A DNA stretch of 64,000 nucleotides from JAAFIP01 sp963775085 (GTDB taxonomy: Bacteria > Pseudomonadota > Gammaproteobacteria > Burkholderiales > Burkholderiaceae_C). Every line of letters begins with the position of its first letter. The first letter of the stretch is position 1. Shown in pieces: positions 25,452-36,449 of this stretch. The stretch is from assembly GCA_963775085.1 (NCBI GenBank), contig CAVZHO010000020.1, forward strand, positions 1 to 64,000, written 5' to 3'. The notes beneath the pieces were generated by a model. That model worked only from the letters and a program-made list of their open reading frames with translations, made no database searches and had not been told where the DNA came from. The position numbers were made by a program, and so were the translations under genes.

Positions 25452-25730
25452 TTACTTCTTCACCACTTTTTTATCGGCCGGGTGGCCTTTAAAAGTGCGG
25501 GTCAGGGCAAACTCACCCAGTTTATGACCAACCATCTGGTCGGTGATATACACAGGAATGTGCTGCTTGCCGTTGTGTACTGCGATGGTCAGGCCGATAA
25601 AATCGGGCAGGATCATCGAGCGACGGGACCAGGTTTTGACTGGCTTTTTGTCTTTAGTGGTAATCGCTTTGTCGACCTTGGCCATCAGGTGGTGGTCAAC
25701 AAAGGGGCCTTTTTTCAAGGAACGTGTCAT
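25452..25730 (-). CDS. rpsS: 30S ribosomal protein S19
   Basis: Forms part of the head of the 30S subunit with S13. The 92-residue product is typical: MTRSLKKGPFVDHHLMAKVDK, then 'KTWSRRSMILPDFIGLTIAVHNGKQHIPVYITDQMVGHKLGEFA'. It follows rplB by 12 bases. Confidence 0.98.
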   Translation of the reverse strand: MTRSLKKGPFVDHHLMAKVDKAITTKDKKPVKTWSRRSMILPDFIGLTIAVHNGKQHIPVYITDQMVGHKLGEFALTRTFKGHPADKKVVKK

Positions 25731-25742
25731 GATGGTTCCCCT

Positions 25743-26567
25743 TTATTTCTTACGACGCGAGACGATCATGACTTGCGTGCGCTTGTTGTTACGACTACGG
25801 TAGCCCTTGGTCAGGTTACCCCACGGATCGACTGCATGGCGACCCTCGCCGGTACGGCCTTCGCCGCCGCCGTGTGGGTGGTCTACAGGGTTCATCGCCA
25901 CACCGCGAACGGTAGGACGAATACCCATCCAGCGCTTGACACCGGCCTTGCCGAAACGGCGCAGGCTGTGCTCTTCGTTGGCAACTTCGCCCAGGGTGGC
26001 GCGGCAGTCAATGTGCACTTTGCGCACTTCGCCTGAGCGCATACGCACCTGAGCGTAGGTGCCTTCGCGGGCCAGCAAGGTGGCCGACGTACCAGCGGAG
26101 CGCACCATCTGCGCACCTTTGCCCACTTTGAGCTCGATGCAGTGGATGGTCGAACCTACGGGGATGTTGCGGATAGGCAAGCAGTTACCCGCACGGATCG
26201 GAGCCTCGGCACCGTTCATCAGCGTAGCACCGGTCTCAACGCCACGCGGGGCGATGATGTAAGCGCGCGCGCCGTCGGCGTAGCAGATCAGGGCAATGTG
26301 AGCCGAACGGTTAGGATCGTACTCAATGTGCTCGACCTTCGCTGGAATAGCGTCCTTGTTGCGCACAAAGTCCACCACACGGTAGTGGTGCTTGTGACCG
26401 CCGCCTTTATGGCGGGTGGTGATGTGGCCATTGTTGTTGCGACCCGCTTTTTGAATTTGCGGCTCGAGCAACGGCGCGTACGGCTCACCCTTGTACAGGT
26501 GATCGCGTGTGACCTTGACCACGGCACGTTGGCCGGGGCTGGTCGGTTTCATTTTAATGACAGCCAT
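25743..26567 (-). CDS. rplB: 50S ribosomal protein L2
   Basis: Needed for subunit association and the peptidyl transferase centre. The 274-residue product begins MAVIKMKPTSPGQRAVVKV and has the RNA-binding 'TRHKGGGHKHHYRVVDF' and the functionally critical His in 'GVAMNPVDHPHGGGEGRTGEGRH'. The length is standard. It follows rplW by 2 bases. Confidence 0.98.
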   Translation of the reverse strand: MAVIKMKPTSPGQRAVVKVTRDHLYKGEPYAPLLEPQIQKAGRNNNGHITTRHKGGGHKHHYRVVDFVRNKDAIPAKVEHIEYDPNRSAHIALICYADGARAYIIAPRGVETGATLMNGAEAPIRAGNCLPIRNIPVGSTIHCIELKVGKGAQMVRSAGTSATLLAREGTYAQVRMRSGEVRKVHIDCRATLGEVANEEHSLRRFGKAGVKRWMGIRPTVRGVAMNPVDHPHGGGEGRTGEGRHAVDPWGNLTKGYRSRNNKRTQVMIVSRRKK

Positions 26568-26569
26568 GA

Positions 26570-26902
26570 TTACGCAGCCTCCCCAGAGAGGTTCAGTTCT
26601 TGACCAGGCATCAAACGCACATAGGCTTTGCGCAGGTTGTCCCGGCGGCCTGTGGATTTGCCAAAACGCTTGGTTTTACCCTTGATATTGACTACAGACA
26701 CGCCTTTGACCTCGACCTTGAACATCAGCTCTACGGCGGCTTTGATCTCGGGCTTGGTGGCGTCTTGCAGCACTTTGAAGGTGACGGCGTTGCTGGACTC
26801 GGCCACCATCGTTGCCTTCTCAGACACGATAGGAGCGACCAGTACCTGCATCAAACGGCCTTCGTCGAATTTCACAACGTTGTTTACTTTAGAAGCGCTC
26901 AT
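26570..26902 (-). CDS. rplW: 50S ribosomal protein L23
   Basis: At the exit tunnel, where it is the docking site for trigger factor. The product is 110 residues; the core begins 'RLMQVLVAPIVSEKATMVAE' and ends 'GRRDNLRKAYVRLMPGQELNL'. The first 17 residues (MSASKVNNVVKFDEGRL) are a short extension. Its ATG overlaps the rplD stop by 4 bases. Confidence 0.97.
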   Translation of the reverse strand: MSASKVNNVVKFDEGRLMQVLVAPIVSEKATMVAESSNAVTFKVLQDATKPEIKAAVELMFKVEVKGVSVVNIKGKTKRFGKSTGRRDNLRKAYVRLMPGQELNLSGEAA

Positions 26903-27519
26903 GCGAACATCTCCTTGAGTTTTTCTACAGCAGCTTTTGTCACCAAAATCTTCTTGAAGTGCACCAGTGACACGGGGTCAGCATAGCGCGGCTCGACCAC
27001 CAACACGTTAGGGATATTGCGCGAGGCGAGGTACAGATTTTCGTCCACCTCATCGGCAATCACCATCACGGATTGCAGGTTCATGGCCTTCAACTTGGCA
27101 GCAAACGCCTTGGTCTTGGGGCTGTCGACTTTCATCGACTCCACGACGCAAATGCGGCCTTCGCGGGCCAACTGCGAGAAGATGCTGGCCATGCCGGCGC
27201 GGTACATCTTCTTGTTGATTTTTTGCGTGAAGTTTTCGTCAGGCATGTTCGGGAAAATACGACCGCCTCCGCGCCACAGGGGCGAAGAAGTCATACCTGC
27301 ACGCGCGCGACCCGTACCCTTTTGTTTAAAAGGCTTCTTGGTCGAGTGGTGAACCTGCTCACGGTCTTTTTGGGCGCGGGTACCTTGGCGTGCGTTAGCC
27401 TGGAAGGCCACGACGATCTGGTGAATCAGCGCTTCGTTGTAGTCGCGACCAAATACGGTCTCAGGGGCATCCACTTTGGACGAGGCCTGACCTTGGTCAT
27501 TGAGAAGTTCGAGTTGCAT
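26899..27519 (-). CDS. rplD: 50S ribosomal protein L4
   Basis: Binds 23S rRNA and extends a loop into the tunnel; in E. coli it also represses the S10 operon. The 206-residue product begins MQLELLNDQGQASSKVDAPE and has the loop 'KKPFKQKGTGRARAGMTSSPLWRGGGRIFPN'. Its start codon shares one base with the rplC stop (TAATG), so translation is coupled. Confidence 0.98.
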   Translation of the reverse strand: MQLELLNDQGQASSKVDAPETVFGRDYNEALIHQIVVAFQANARQGTRAQKDREQVHHSTKKPFKQKGTGRARAGMTSSPLWRGGGRIFPNMPDENFTQKINKKMYRAGMASIFSQLAREGRICVVESMKVDSPKTKAFAAKLKAMNLQSVMVIADEVDENLYLASRNIPNVLVVEPRYADPVSLVHFKKILVTKAAVEKLKEMFA

Positions 27520-28196
27520 TATTTAGCACCTTTCACTTCGGTTTTTGCTTTGACTGCAGGGTGCACGGTGACAAAACCGCCCTTGGAGCCAGGAATCGCG
27601 CCCTTGATCATCAGCAACTGGCGGGCTTCGTCGATGCGAATCACGTCCAGGTTTTGCGTGGTGACCAGGTCGTCGCCCAGGTGGCCGGACATACGCTTGC
27701 CAGGGAACACACGACCGGGATCTTGCGCCATTGAGATCGAGCCGGGCACATTGTGCGAACGGCTGTTACCGTGCGACGCGCGCTGCGACTTGAAGTGGTG
27801 ACGCTTGATGGTGCCCTGAAAGCCTTTACCAATCGTCGTGCCCTGCACGTCGACCTTTTGGCCTGCAGTGAACACCACGTTAGCGGCAATCACGCCACCG
27901 GCCTGGTACAGGGCGGCGGTCTCTTGGGTAACCAAGAATTCCTTGATGATTTCGCCAGCTTCAACGCCTGCTTTCGCAAGGTGGCCGGCCATTGGCTTGG
28001 TGACGCGGGACGCACGGCGCGCCCCGAATGTGACCTGTAAGGACACATAGCCATCGTTTTCGACGGTCTTGACTTGGGTCACACGGTTGTTAGACACATC
28101 GACCACGGTGACCGGGATTGAATCCCCATCGTCCGTGAACACACGCATCATGCCCACCTTGCGTCCCAGCAGACCCAAACGGGTGCTTTGACTCAT
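27519..28196 (-). CDS. rplC: 50S ribosomal protein L3
   Basis: One of the first proteins to bind 23S rRNA. The product begins MSQSTRLGLLGRKVGMMRVF and has the conserved 'GTTIGKGFQGTIKRHHFKSQRASHGNSRSHNVPGSI', including the Gln methylated by PrmB in other bacteria. The frame extends 28 codons further upstream, but the start at 28196 has GGAG in place and fits the family. It heads this S10 operon because rpsJ is separated from it by about 1 kb and a terminator. Confidence 0.97.
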   Translation of the reverse strand: MSQSTRLGLLGRKVGMMRVFTDDGDSIPVTVVDVSNNRVTQVKTVENDGYVSLQVTFGARRASRVTKPMAGHLAKAGVEAGEIIKEFLVTQETAALYQAGGVIAANVVFTAGQKVDVQGTTIGKGFQGTIKRHHFKSQRASHGNSRSHNVPGSISMAQDPGRVFPGKRMSGHLGDDLVTTQNLDVIRIDEARQLLMIKGAIPGSKGGFVTVHPAVKAKTEVKGAK

Positions 28197-28270
28197 TGTT
28201 TTCTCCGTAACTCTCACCGTTGTCACTGCAATTGGCGACAAGCGTTTTGATGTGAAAGAATTGATAAATA

Positions 28271-28291
28271 CTCTACGCACAATGCGCAGAG
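28271..28291 (-). promoter_or_regulatory. Leader hairpin upstream of rplC
   Basis: CTCTACGCA, CAA, TGCGCAGAG: a nearly perfect short stem in the probable 5' leader, about 75 bases before the rplC start. It could be a regulatory or stabilising element. I cannot tell whether L4 binds it. Confidence 0.4.
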
Positions 28292-28297
28292 CCTTAG

Positions 28298-28303
28298 ATT
28301 ATA
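28298..28303 (-). promoter_or_regulatory. Candidate -10 box of the rplC operon
   Basis: TATAAT on the minus strand, in the context GGGGTATAATCTAAGG, about 105 bases before the rplC ATG. The -35 match upstream is weak. A separate promoter here is expected because the str operon ends in a terminator after rpsJ. Confidence 0.5.
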
Positions 28304-28394
28304 CCCCGGTTTTGGCTGGCGGTATAGCGGTTTGGGTGGCTGATTGGTAACAGATGCAGGCGTTTTTGGTTTTTCGACCGGATGGGGTCAAGCA

Positions 28395-28473
28395 AATGGG
28401 GTCAGATCAAAATTCAGGAAGACCATTTCTCCGAAGCGTGCAACTCCATACGAAATTTTGCGCTGACCCCGTT
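28395..28473 (+). repeat. D-family repeat, copy 1
   Basis: Its ends are AATGGGGTCAGATC and GCGCTGACCCCGTT, an inverted repeat of the GGGGTCAGA type; the inside holds AATTCAGGA and CCATACGAAATT. The D2 copy at 52597-52684 reads the same on the other strand. Elements with such ends are often linked to REP-associated tyrosine transposases; no transposase is present here. Confidence 0.75.
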
Positions 28474-28521
28474 TGCGCTGTATCCGGCGACTACGTTGCT
28501 CACCCGCAGATCGTCGCGCTT

Positions 28522-28718
28522 TCGCGACAAAGCCTGTCCCATGGCCATGCGCCCCAGGGCCGCGGGGCCAACGGCCCAGCATCTCCAGTACTCGCTTTTG
28601 GCGAAAACGTCGAAACTCGCTTCACTCAGACATCGACGTTTTCTGATCCCAAAAGCTCCGTGCTTCGAGCCCGCAGCCCCAATCGGGGCGCATGCCCATG
28701 GGACAGGCTTTGTCGCGA
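28522..28718 (-). repeat. B-family long palindrome, copy B3
   Basis: Outer arms TCGCGACAAAGCCTGTCCCA (from 28522) and its complement ending at 28718 pair almost perfectly; a second pairing CGTCGA/TCGACG and GCTTTTGG/CCAAAAGC lies inside. In reverse orientation it shares GATCAGAAA, CTGAG and GAGTACTGGAGATGCT with B4. Confidence 0.87.
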
Positions 28719-28786
28719 ATACAAGTTTTGGAGCGAGCAGGTATTTCGGTCAATGTGGGTTACTATTTCCCAGGCATTTTGAACGC

Positions 28787-28829
28787 TAGGTCAATAGAAA
28801 AGAGCGTAAGCAGCTACTCAAAACATAGC
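28787..28829 (+). repeat. A-family repeat, copy 8 (short form)
   Basis: AGAGCGTAAGCAGCTACT, then CAAAACATAGC. It lies between B3 and B4; the left hairpin of the full form is missing. Confidence 0.65.
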
Positions 28830-28868
28830 AAGTACACCGCTCGAATGAAACCCCAAGAACGCCACAAG

Positions 28869-29064
28869 CGCGCGGCGCAGGCGCTATGCCTGTGCCACCC
28901 AATAAGAGTGCCGGGCTCGAAGCACGGAAGAATTTGGGATCAGAAACGGCGGCTGTCTGAGCCGCAGGCGAGTTCCGACGTTTCCCCAAATTCTGAGTAC
29001 TGGAGATGCTCCCCCGAAGGGGCCGGTGCTCGGGTGGCATAGGCATAGCGCCTGCGTCGTGCGC
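28869..29064 (+). repeat. B-family long palindrome, copy B4
   Basis: Outer arms GCGCGGCGCAGGCGCTATGC (from 28869) and its complement ending at 29064 pair closely. The core reads GGGATCAGAAACGGCGG, TGTCTGAGCCGCAGGCGAG, then GACGTTTCCCC. The orientation is forward, so B3-B4 is an inverted pair like B1-B2. Confidence 0.87.
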
Positions 29065-29135
29065 GTCGCTAGTTCAACGTAACACGTGCTGTGAGTTAAA
29101 AAACAACCGCTTAAGCTGCAAAAGATGTCTCCATC

Positions 29136-29178
29136 TACTATGATTTCAGTAGCTGCTCACGCTATATTTCATTGGCCC
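29136..29178 (-). repeat. A-family repeat, copy 9 (short form)
   Basis: On the minus strand: ATATAGCGTGAGCAGCTACT, GAAATCATAG. It lies just downstream of the rpsJ terminator. Confidence 0.55.
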
Positions 29179-29183
29179 ACAAG

Positions 29184-29221
29184 CTAAAAAGCCTCTGAAA
29201 ACTTGCGCTTCCAGAGGCTTT
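29184..29221 (-). terminator. Intrinsic terminator after rpsJ
   Basis: On the minus strand AAAGCCTCTG and CAGAGGCTTT form a ten-pair stem with a 14-base loop, followed by a short T-run. It lies 28 bases past the rpsJ stop and is expected to end the str operon, separating it from rplC. Confidence 0.85.
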
Positions 29222-29248
29222 AGGTCGAAACCGAAGAATGAGTGCAGA

Positions 29249-29566
29249 TTACTGCAACTTGATCTCTACGTCCACGCCCGCTGGCAGGTCCAGCTTCATC
29301 AGCGCATCGACAGTCTTGTCCGTAGGGTCAATGATGTCCATCAGGCGCTGGTGGGTGCGGATTTCAAACTGGTCGCGGCTCGTTTTGTTCACGTGGGGCG
29401 AACGCAGGATGTCGAAACGCTTCATGCGGGTAGGCAAAGGCACGGGGCCTTTGACAATCGCGCCAGTGCGCTTGGCGGTGTCTACGATCTCGGCGGCCGA
29501 TTGGTCGATGAGTTTGTAGTCAAACGCTTTGAGGCGGATACGGATTTTTTGCTTGGTAGTAGCCAT
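29249..29566 (-). CDS. rpsJ: 30S ribosomal protein S10
   Basis: S10 (NusE) is a 30S head protein and an antitermination partner of NusB. The 105-residue product begins MATTKQKIRIRLKAFDYKLI and keeps 'GAIVKGPVPLPTRMKRFDILRSPHVNK' and 'DALMKLDLPAGVDVEIKLQ'. It is two residues longer at the N-terminus than the common form. Usually it is the first gene of the S10 operon; here it is the last of the str operon, 17 bases after tuf, and is followed by a terminator. Confidence 0.98.
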   Translation of the reverse strand: MATTKQKIRIRLKAFDYKLIDQSAAEIVDTAKRTGAIVKGPVPLPTRMKRFDILRSPHVNKTSRDQFEIRTHQRLMDIIDPTDKTVDALMKLDLPAGVDVEIKLQ

Positions 29567-29583
29567 GATGTTTCCTTCCAGGC

Positions 29584-30774
<1,191 letters not shown>

Positions 30775-30891
30775 TTTTCAATTTCCTTAAAAGAGCAATG
30801 CCCGTGGATTGGTTTAATGTTTGCAGTTCGTCACTGGTTCCATCGCCACGGGCAGCGCTGGGTGCGAAATCGCAGACAGGTTGAAATACTG

Positions 30892-30989
30892 GGTAACGCA
30901 AAAAACGCTAAAAAGAATTTCCAAAAAACGCAAAAAACCAAATGTATTTTTTGCGTTTTTAGCGTTTTTTTTGCGTTTTCTGCGTTACC
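30892..30989. repeat. AT-rich palindrome between fusA and tuf
   Basis: GGTAACGCAAAAAACGCTAA (from 30892) pairs with the complement of TTAGCG...GCGTTACC ending at 30989; inner blocks AAAACGCAAAAAA and TTTTTTGCGTTTT also pair. The loop is about ATGT. The repeating CGCAAAAAA motif is unlike the other families. It could act as an attenuator between the two genes or be a mobile repeat. Confidence 0.7.
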
Positions 30990-31003
30990 TTAATCTCAGC
31001 AAA

Positions 31004-33106
<2,103 letters not shown>

Positions 33107-33176
33107 AAAAGCTCCTTGCGGTTGAAAGTTTCGGTCGCTTCGCTCCCACGATACTTTCAGCCGGATTAAAAAATGG

Positions 33177-33210
33177 TTGAAAAGCTAGGGGCGGCCCGTC
33201 GCTTTTCAAA
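33177..33210 (-). other. Hairpin with a C-family fragment between rpsG and fusA
   Basis: TTGAAAAGC and GCTTTTCAA (9 pairs) flank a loop that contains GCTAGGGGCGGCCCGTCGC, 17 bases or more identical to the end of the C repeat in fmt. The loop looks like a repeat remnant held in a stem. A second weak stem (GAAAGT/ACTTTC) lies next to it at about 33124-33159. Confidence 0.55.
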
Positions 33211-33265
33211 AACTAAGACAACGAAAGCGACGCACTTGCATCGCCAACGCATTCAAACCACCGTA

Positions 33266-33739
33266 TTAAAAACGGAAGTGTGAGAAGGCCTTGTTGGCTT
33301 CTGCCATACGGTGGACTTCGTCGCGCTTTTTCATCGCGCCGCCACGGCCTTCGGTGGCCTCCAGCAGTTCGTTGGCCAGGCGCAGCGCCATGGACTTTTC
33401 ACCGCGCTTGCGGGCGGCTTCCTTGATCCAGCGCATCGACAGGGCCAGACGGCGCACGGGGCGCACTTCAACCGGCACTTGGTAGTTGGCACCACCGACG
33501 CGACGGGATTTGACCTCCACCATCGGCTTGACGTTGTTGATGGCCATTTCAAAGGCTTCCATCGGATTTTTACCGGGATGCTTTTTCTCGATTTGCTCCA
33601 AGGCACCATAAATGATGCGCTCGGCAACAGCTTTCTTGCCGCTCTCCATGATGACGTTCATGAATTTTGAGAGATCGAGATTGCCAAATTTTGGATCTGG
33701 CAGGATTACACGTTTGGGAACTTCGCGACGACGTGGCAT
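33266..33739 (-). CDS. rpsG: 30S ribosomal protein S7
   Basis: A primary 16S rRNA-binding protein that organises the 30S head. The 157-residue product begins MPRRREVPKRVILPDPKFGN and has 'KKAVAERIIYGALEQIEKK' and 'VEVRPVRRLALSMRWIKEAARKRGEKSMALRLANELLEA'. The length is typical. It follows rpsL by 157 bases in the str operon. Confidence 0.98.
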   Translation of the reverse strand: MPRRREVPKRVILPDPKFGNLDLSKFMNVIMESGKKAVAERIIYGALEQIEKKHPGKNPMEAFEMAINNVKPMVEVKSRRVGGANYQVPVEVRPVRRLALSMRWIKEAARKRGEKSMALRLANELLEATEGRGGAMKKRDEVHRMAEANKAFSHFRF

Positions 33740-33896
33740 ATTTTCACCTCTTTGCTTCAGTTGGCATCTTGTTCAGATACCGCGAAAACCATTTTGGCCT
33801 TCACTTACTTGACTCGAACTTGAGTCACTACGCTGCATTCACCGCGCCACGCGGGAAACAGCACCTTGTTTTTTTGAGCTTTGGGCTCAGGCTAAT

Positions 33897-34274
33897 TTAT
33901 TTAGCCTTTGGTTTTTTGGCACCGTACTTGGAGCGCGACTGCTTGCGGTCTTTCACGCCCTGCAAGTCGAGCGCACCGCGCACAATGTGGTAACGCACAC
34001 CAGGCAAGTCTTTGACACGACCGCCACGAACCAGCACGACGCTGTGTTCTTGCAGGTTGTGGCCTTCGCCGCCGATGTAGGAGATCACCTCAAAACCGTT
34101 GGTCAAGCGCACTTTGGCAACTTTGCGCAGAGCGGAGTTTGGCTTTTTAGGCGTGGTGGTGTACACACGGGTGCACACACCCCGACGCTGGGGGGAGTTT
34201 TGCATCGCCGGGCTTTTGGACTTGACGGTTTCCACCGCGCGTCCATGGCGAATTAATTGGTTAATGGTTGGCAT
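33897..34274 (-). CDS. rpsL: 30S ribosomal protein S12
   Basis: Involved in decoding accuracy and the site of streptomycin resistance mutations. The 125-residue product begins MPTINQLIRHGRAVETVKSK; the segments TTPKKPNSALRKVAKVRL and GGRVKDLPGVRYH carry Lys at both classic positions (about 43 and 88), as in streptomycin-sensitive strains. It is the first gene of the str operon. Confidence 0.98.
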   Translation of the reverse strand: MPTINQLIRHGRAVETVKSKSPAMQNSPQRRGVCTRVYTTTPKKPNSALRKVAKVRLTNGFEVISYIGGEGHNLQEHSVVLVRGGRVKDLPGVRYHIVRGALDLQGVKDRKQSRSKYGAKKPKAK

Positions 34275-34340
34275 GTTCTCTAAACGTGTAGGTTTATAAA
34301 TAGTTCTTCCCCACGTACGTCAAACGCGGAAAAGCTTTCC

Positions 34341-34368
34341 ATTATAGCGCGAACTTTCTTCAACGCAA
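34341..34368 (-). promoter_or_regulatory. Promoter candidate upstream of rpsL
   Basis: Minus strand: TTGCGT as -35 (34368-34363), 16-base spacer, TATAAT as -10 (34346-34341), about 67 bases before the rpsL ATG. A good sigma-70 match, expected to drive the str operon. Upstream (34441-34462) GCGCAAAC/GTTTGCGG forms a small stem that could end exbD transcription. Confidence 0.65.
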
Positions 34369-34479
34369 CGCCTTGCCTTTGCTTTACGCAGATCACTGCG
34401 CAACTTGTTTGAGCTGATGACGCTCAAAATTTGTGAGTGAGCGCAAACATCTTGGTTTGCGGCGGAGTCTATGTCCACC

Positions 34480-34911
34480 CTAGCGTGCTGCGCCTACCGG
34501 CTGCGGATCGGCGACAAAGCCTATGCGGTTCAAGCCCGCCTTTTGCGCCACGCCCATCACCTCAACTACTTTGCCGTAGGCTACGGTCTCATCGGCGCGC
34601 AGCTGCACTTCGGTCTCGGGGTTGGCGGTGGCAGAGGCTTTGAGGGATTCGGCCAGGGCGGGTAGCTCGATGGGTTTGTCGTTTAAAAAGACTTTGGCGG
34701 ATTTGTCGACCACCACGGTGACGAACTTGGGCGCATCGTTGGCCTTGGCGGCATCGGTTTTGGGCAGATCGAGCTTGATGGAGCTGGCCAGCAGGGGGGC
34801 GGTGATGATGAAGATCACCACCAACACCAGCATCACATCCACTAAAGGTGTAACGTTGATTTCGCTCATGGGCTCAGAGCCCTTGGAGCGCTCCAAGCGT
34901 CCAAAACTCAT
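34480..34911 (-). CDS. exbD: ExbD/TolR family biopolymer transport protein
   Basis: Works with ExbB to couple the proton gradient to TonB- or Tol-dependent work. The 143-residue product has one membrane helix, 'EINVTPLVDVMLVLVVIFIITAPLL', where the Asp in PLVDV is the conserved proton-carrying residue, and a periplasmic domain ending 'GLNRIGFVADPQ'. It lies 28 bases after exbB. No tonB is adjacent, so TonB- versus TolA-linked function cannot be decided from context alone. Confidence 0.94.
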   Translation of the reverse strand: MSFGRLERSKGSEPMSEINVTPLVDVMLVLVVIFIITAPLLASSIKLDLPKTDAAKANDAPKFVTVVVDKSAKVFLNDKPIELPALAESLKASATANPETEVQLRADETVAYGKVVEVMGVAQKAGLNRIGFVADPQPVGAAR

Positions 34912-34939
34912 GCTACATGCCCCCTGCGCTTGCCACTGC

Positions 34940-35590
34940 TCATTTCTTTACCTCGTGGTGCGCTAATAATTCGCGCAGATCGCGGGCAAAGCCTTCCAGG
35001 TCGGCCTCGATGCGACTGATGAAGCGGCCAAACAGGTTATAGGCCAGCACAGCGGGGATGGCGACGGCCAGACCGGCGGCGGTCATGATCAGCGCTTCGC
35101 CTACGGGGCCGGAGATTTTGTCGATGGAAATTTGCCCTGCACCACTGATGCTGATCAGCGCGTGGTAGATGCCCCAGACCGTGCCCAACAGGCCAACGAA
35201 GGGCGCGGTAGAGCCGACGGTGGCTAGCAGCACCTGGCCAAACTGGAGCTTGAGCAGTACGCGGTGCAGGGCATCGCGCAGCAGGCGCGTGAGTTGCTGG
35301 GCCTTGTCGCCCACGGTGGCCAGCGTGCCTGCGGTGCCGCTTTGGCTGGCTTCGATCAGGGGCAGCACCAGGCCTTCACGGTCAAAGGAGGCCACCGTGA
35401 CTTTGGCCTGCGCCAGGTCAGGGGCCTGCCAAAACGCGGCGATGCTGCGCGCCACGTCGGGCACGGCCCGCTTGACCACCCAGCTCTTCCACAAAATCAC
35501 CACCCAGCTGGCCACTGACATGGCCAGCAGCAGGAAGGCCACAAACTTGCTGATGGCATCGCCTTGGGAGATAAATTGGAAGGCACTCAT
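34940..35590 (-). CDS. exbB: ExbB/TolQ/MotA family proton channel protein
   Basis: The channel partner of ExbD in the inner membrane. The 216-residue product has three hydrophobic segments: near residue 12-32, then 'QFGQVLLATVGSTAPFVGLLGTVWGIYHALI' and 'EALIMTAAGLAVAIPAVLAYNLF', typical of the MotA/TolQ/ExbB fold. It lies upstream of exbD on the minus strand and is probably co-transcribed. A fragment resembling the start of a C repeat (TGCCCCCTGCGCTTGCCACT) lies between the two genes at about 34919. Confidence 0.93.
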   Translation of the reverse strand: MSAFQFISQGDAISKFVAFLLLAMSVASWVVILWKSWVVKRAVPDVARSIAAFWQAPDLAQAKVTVASFDREGLVLPLIEASQSGTAGTLATVGDKAQQLTRLLRDALHRVLLKLQFGQVLLATVGSTAPFVGLLGTVWGIYHALISISGAGQISIDKISGPVGEALIMTAAGLAVAIPAVLAYNLFGRFISRIEADLEGFARDLRELLAHHEVKK

Positions 35591-35632
35591 GGTGGTTGGT
35601 TTTGTTGTTGCAAAAAACTAAAACAAGGCAAA

Positions 35633-36444
35633 TTAGCGCAAGTTCAATACGTCAAACATATCAAACATACCGCTCTTATGGTTGCTTAAAAAGCGTACCG
35701 CACGCAGAGCGCCTTGCGCATAGCCTTCCCGGTTAGAGGATTTATGCGTGATTTCAATGCGCTCGCCAATCCCGGCAAACATGACCGTATGGTCACCCAC
35801 AATATCGCCGCCCCGGATGGCCGAAAAACCGATGGCAGACGGATCGCGCGCACCGGTAATGCCCTCACGCGTAAACACGGCATGGCCTTTCAGGTCACGC
35901 CCCAAAGCACTGGATATGACCTCGCCCATTTTCAGTGCAGTACCACTGGGAGCATCCACCTTATGGCGGTGATGGGTTTCGATGATCTCGATGTCGTAGC
36001 CGTTGGACAGCGCTTTGGCAGCCATCTCCAGCAGCTTGAGGGTGACGTTCACGCCCACGCTCATATTGGGTGCCAGCAGAACGGCAATGTCGTTGCCAGC
36101 ATCCGACTATGGCCGCCTTTTGTGCCTCGTTAAAACCCTGTCGTACCAATCACTATCTTCACGCCCATCTCGCGGCACAGCGCCAGGTGCACCATGGTGC
36201 CCTCGGGGCGGGTGAAGTCGATCAGCACATCCGTTTTCTTCAGCGCGTGTCGCACATCAGAGGTAATCGTCACACCGCTGGCGTAGCCGAGAAAACCCGA
36301 GGCATCCAGGCCGATGCCAGGGCTATCGGGCACATCCAATGCGCCGCCGACCACCATATCGTCCGCGCCGTGCACGGCTTCAATCAACATGCGGCCCATG
36401 CGGCCACTGGCACCGGCAATACAAATACGTTGTTTGTTATCCAT
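35633..36444 (-). pseudogene. dapB: 4-hydroxy-tetrahydrodipicolinate reductase with two frameshifts
   Basis: DapB makes tetrahydrodipicolinate for lysine and peptidoglycan. The first frame (36444 down) begins MDNKQRICIAGASGRMGRML with the NAD(P)-binding motif GASGRMGR and reaches 'VIGTTGF' before a stop; the last frame (from about 36064) has 'APNMSVGVN', 'ETHHRHKVDAPSGTALKMGE' with the catalytic His and Lys. Two extra bases separate them: one in the A-run 36132-36135 and one near 36106. Removing both gives one 269-residue, family-length frame whose junction reads GFNEAQKAAIADAGNDIAVL. As dapB is normally essential, sequencing error is a serious possibility. Confidence 0.93.
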
Positions 36445-36449
36445 GCTGC

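Noticed and set aside
28522..29064. B3 and B4 as tRNA or rRNA fragments
   Set aside because: No cloverleaf, anticodon or CCA end; a single long stem explains the pairing.
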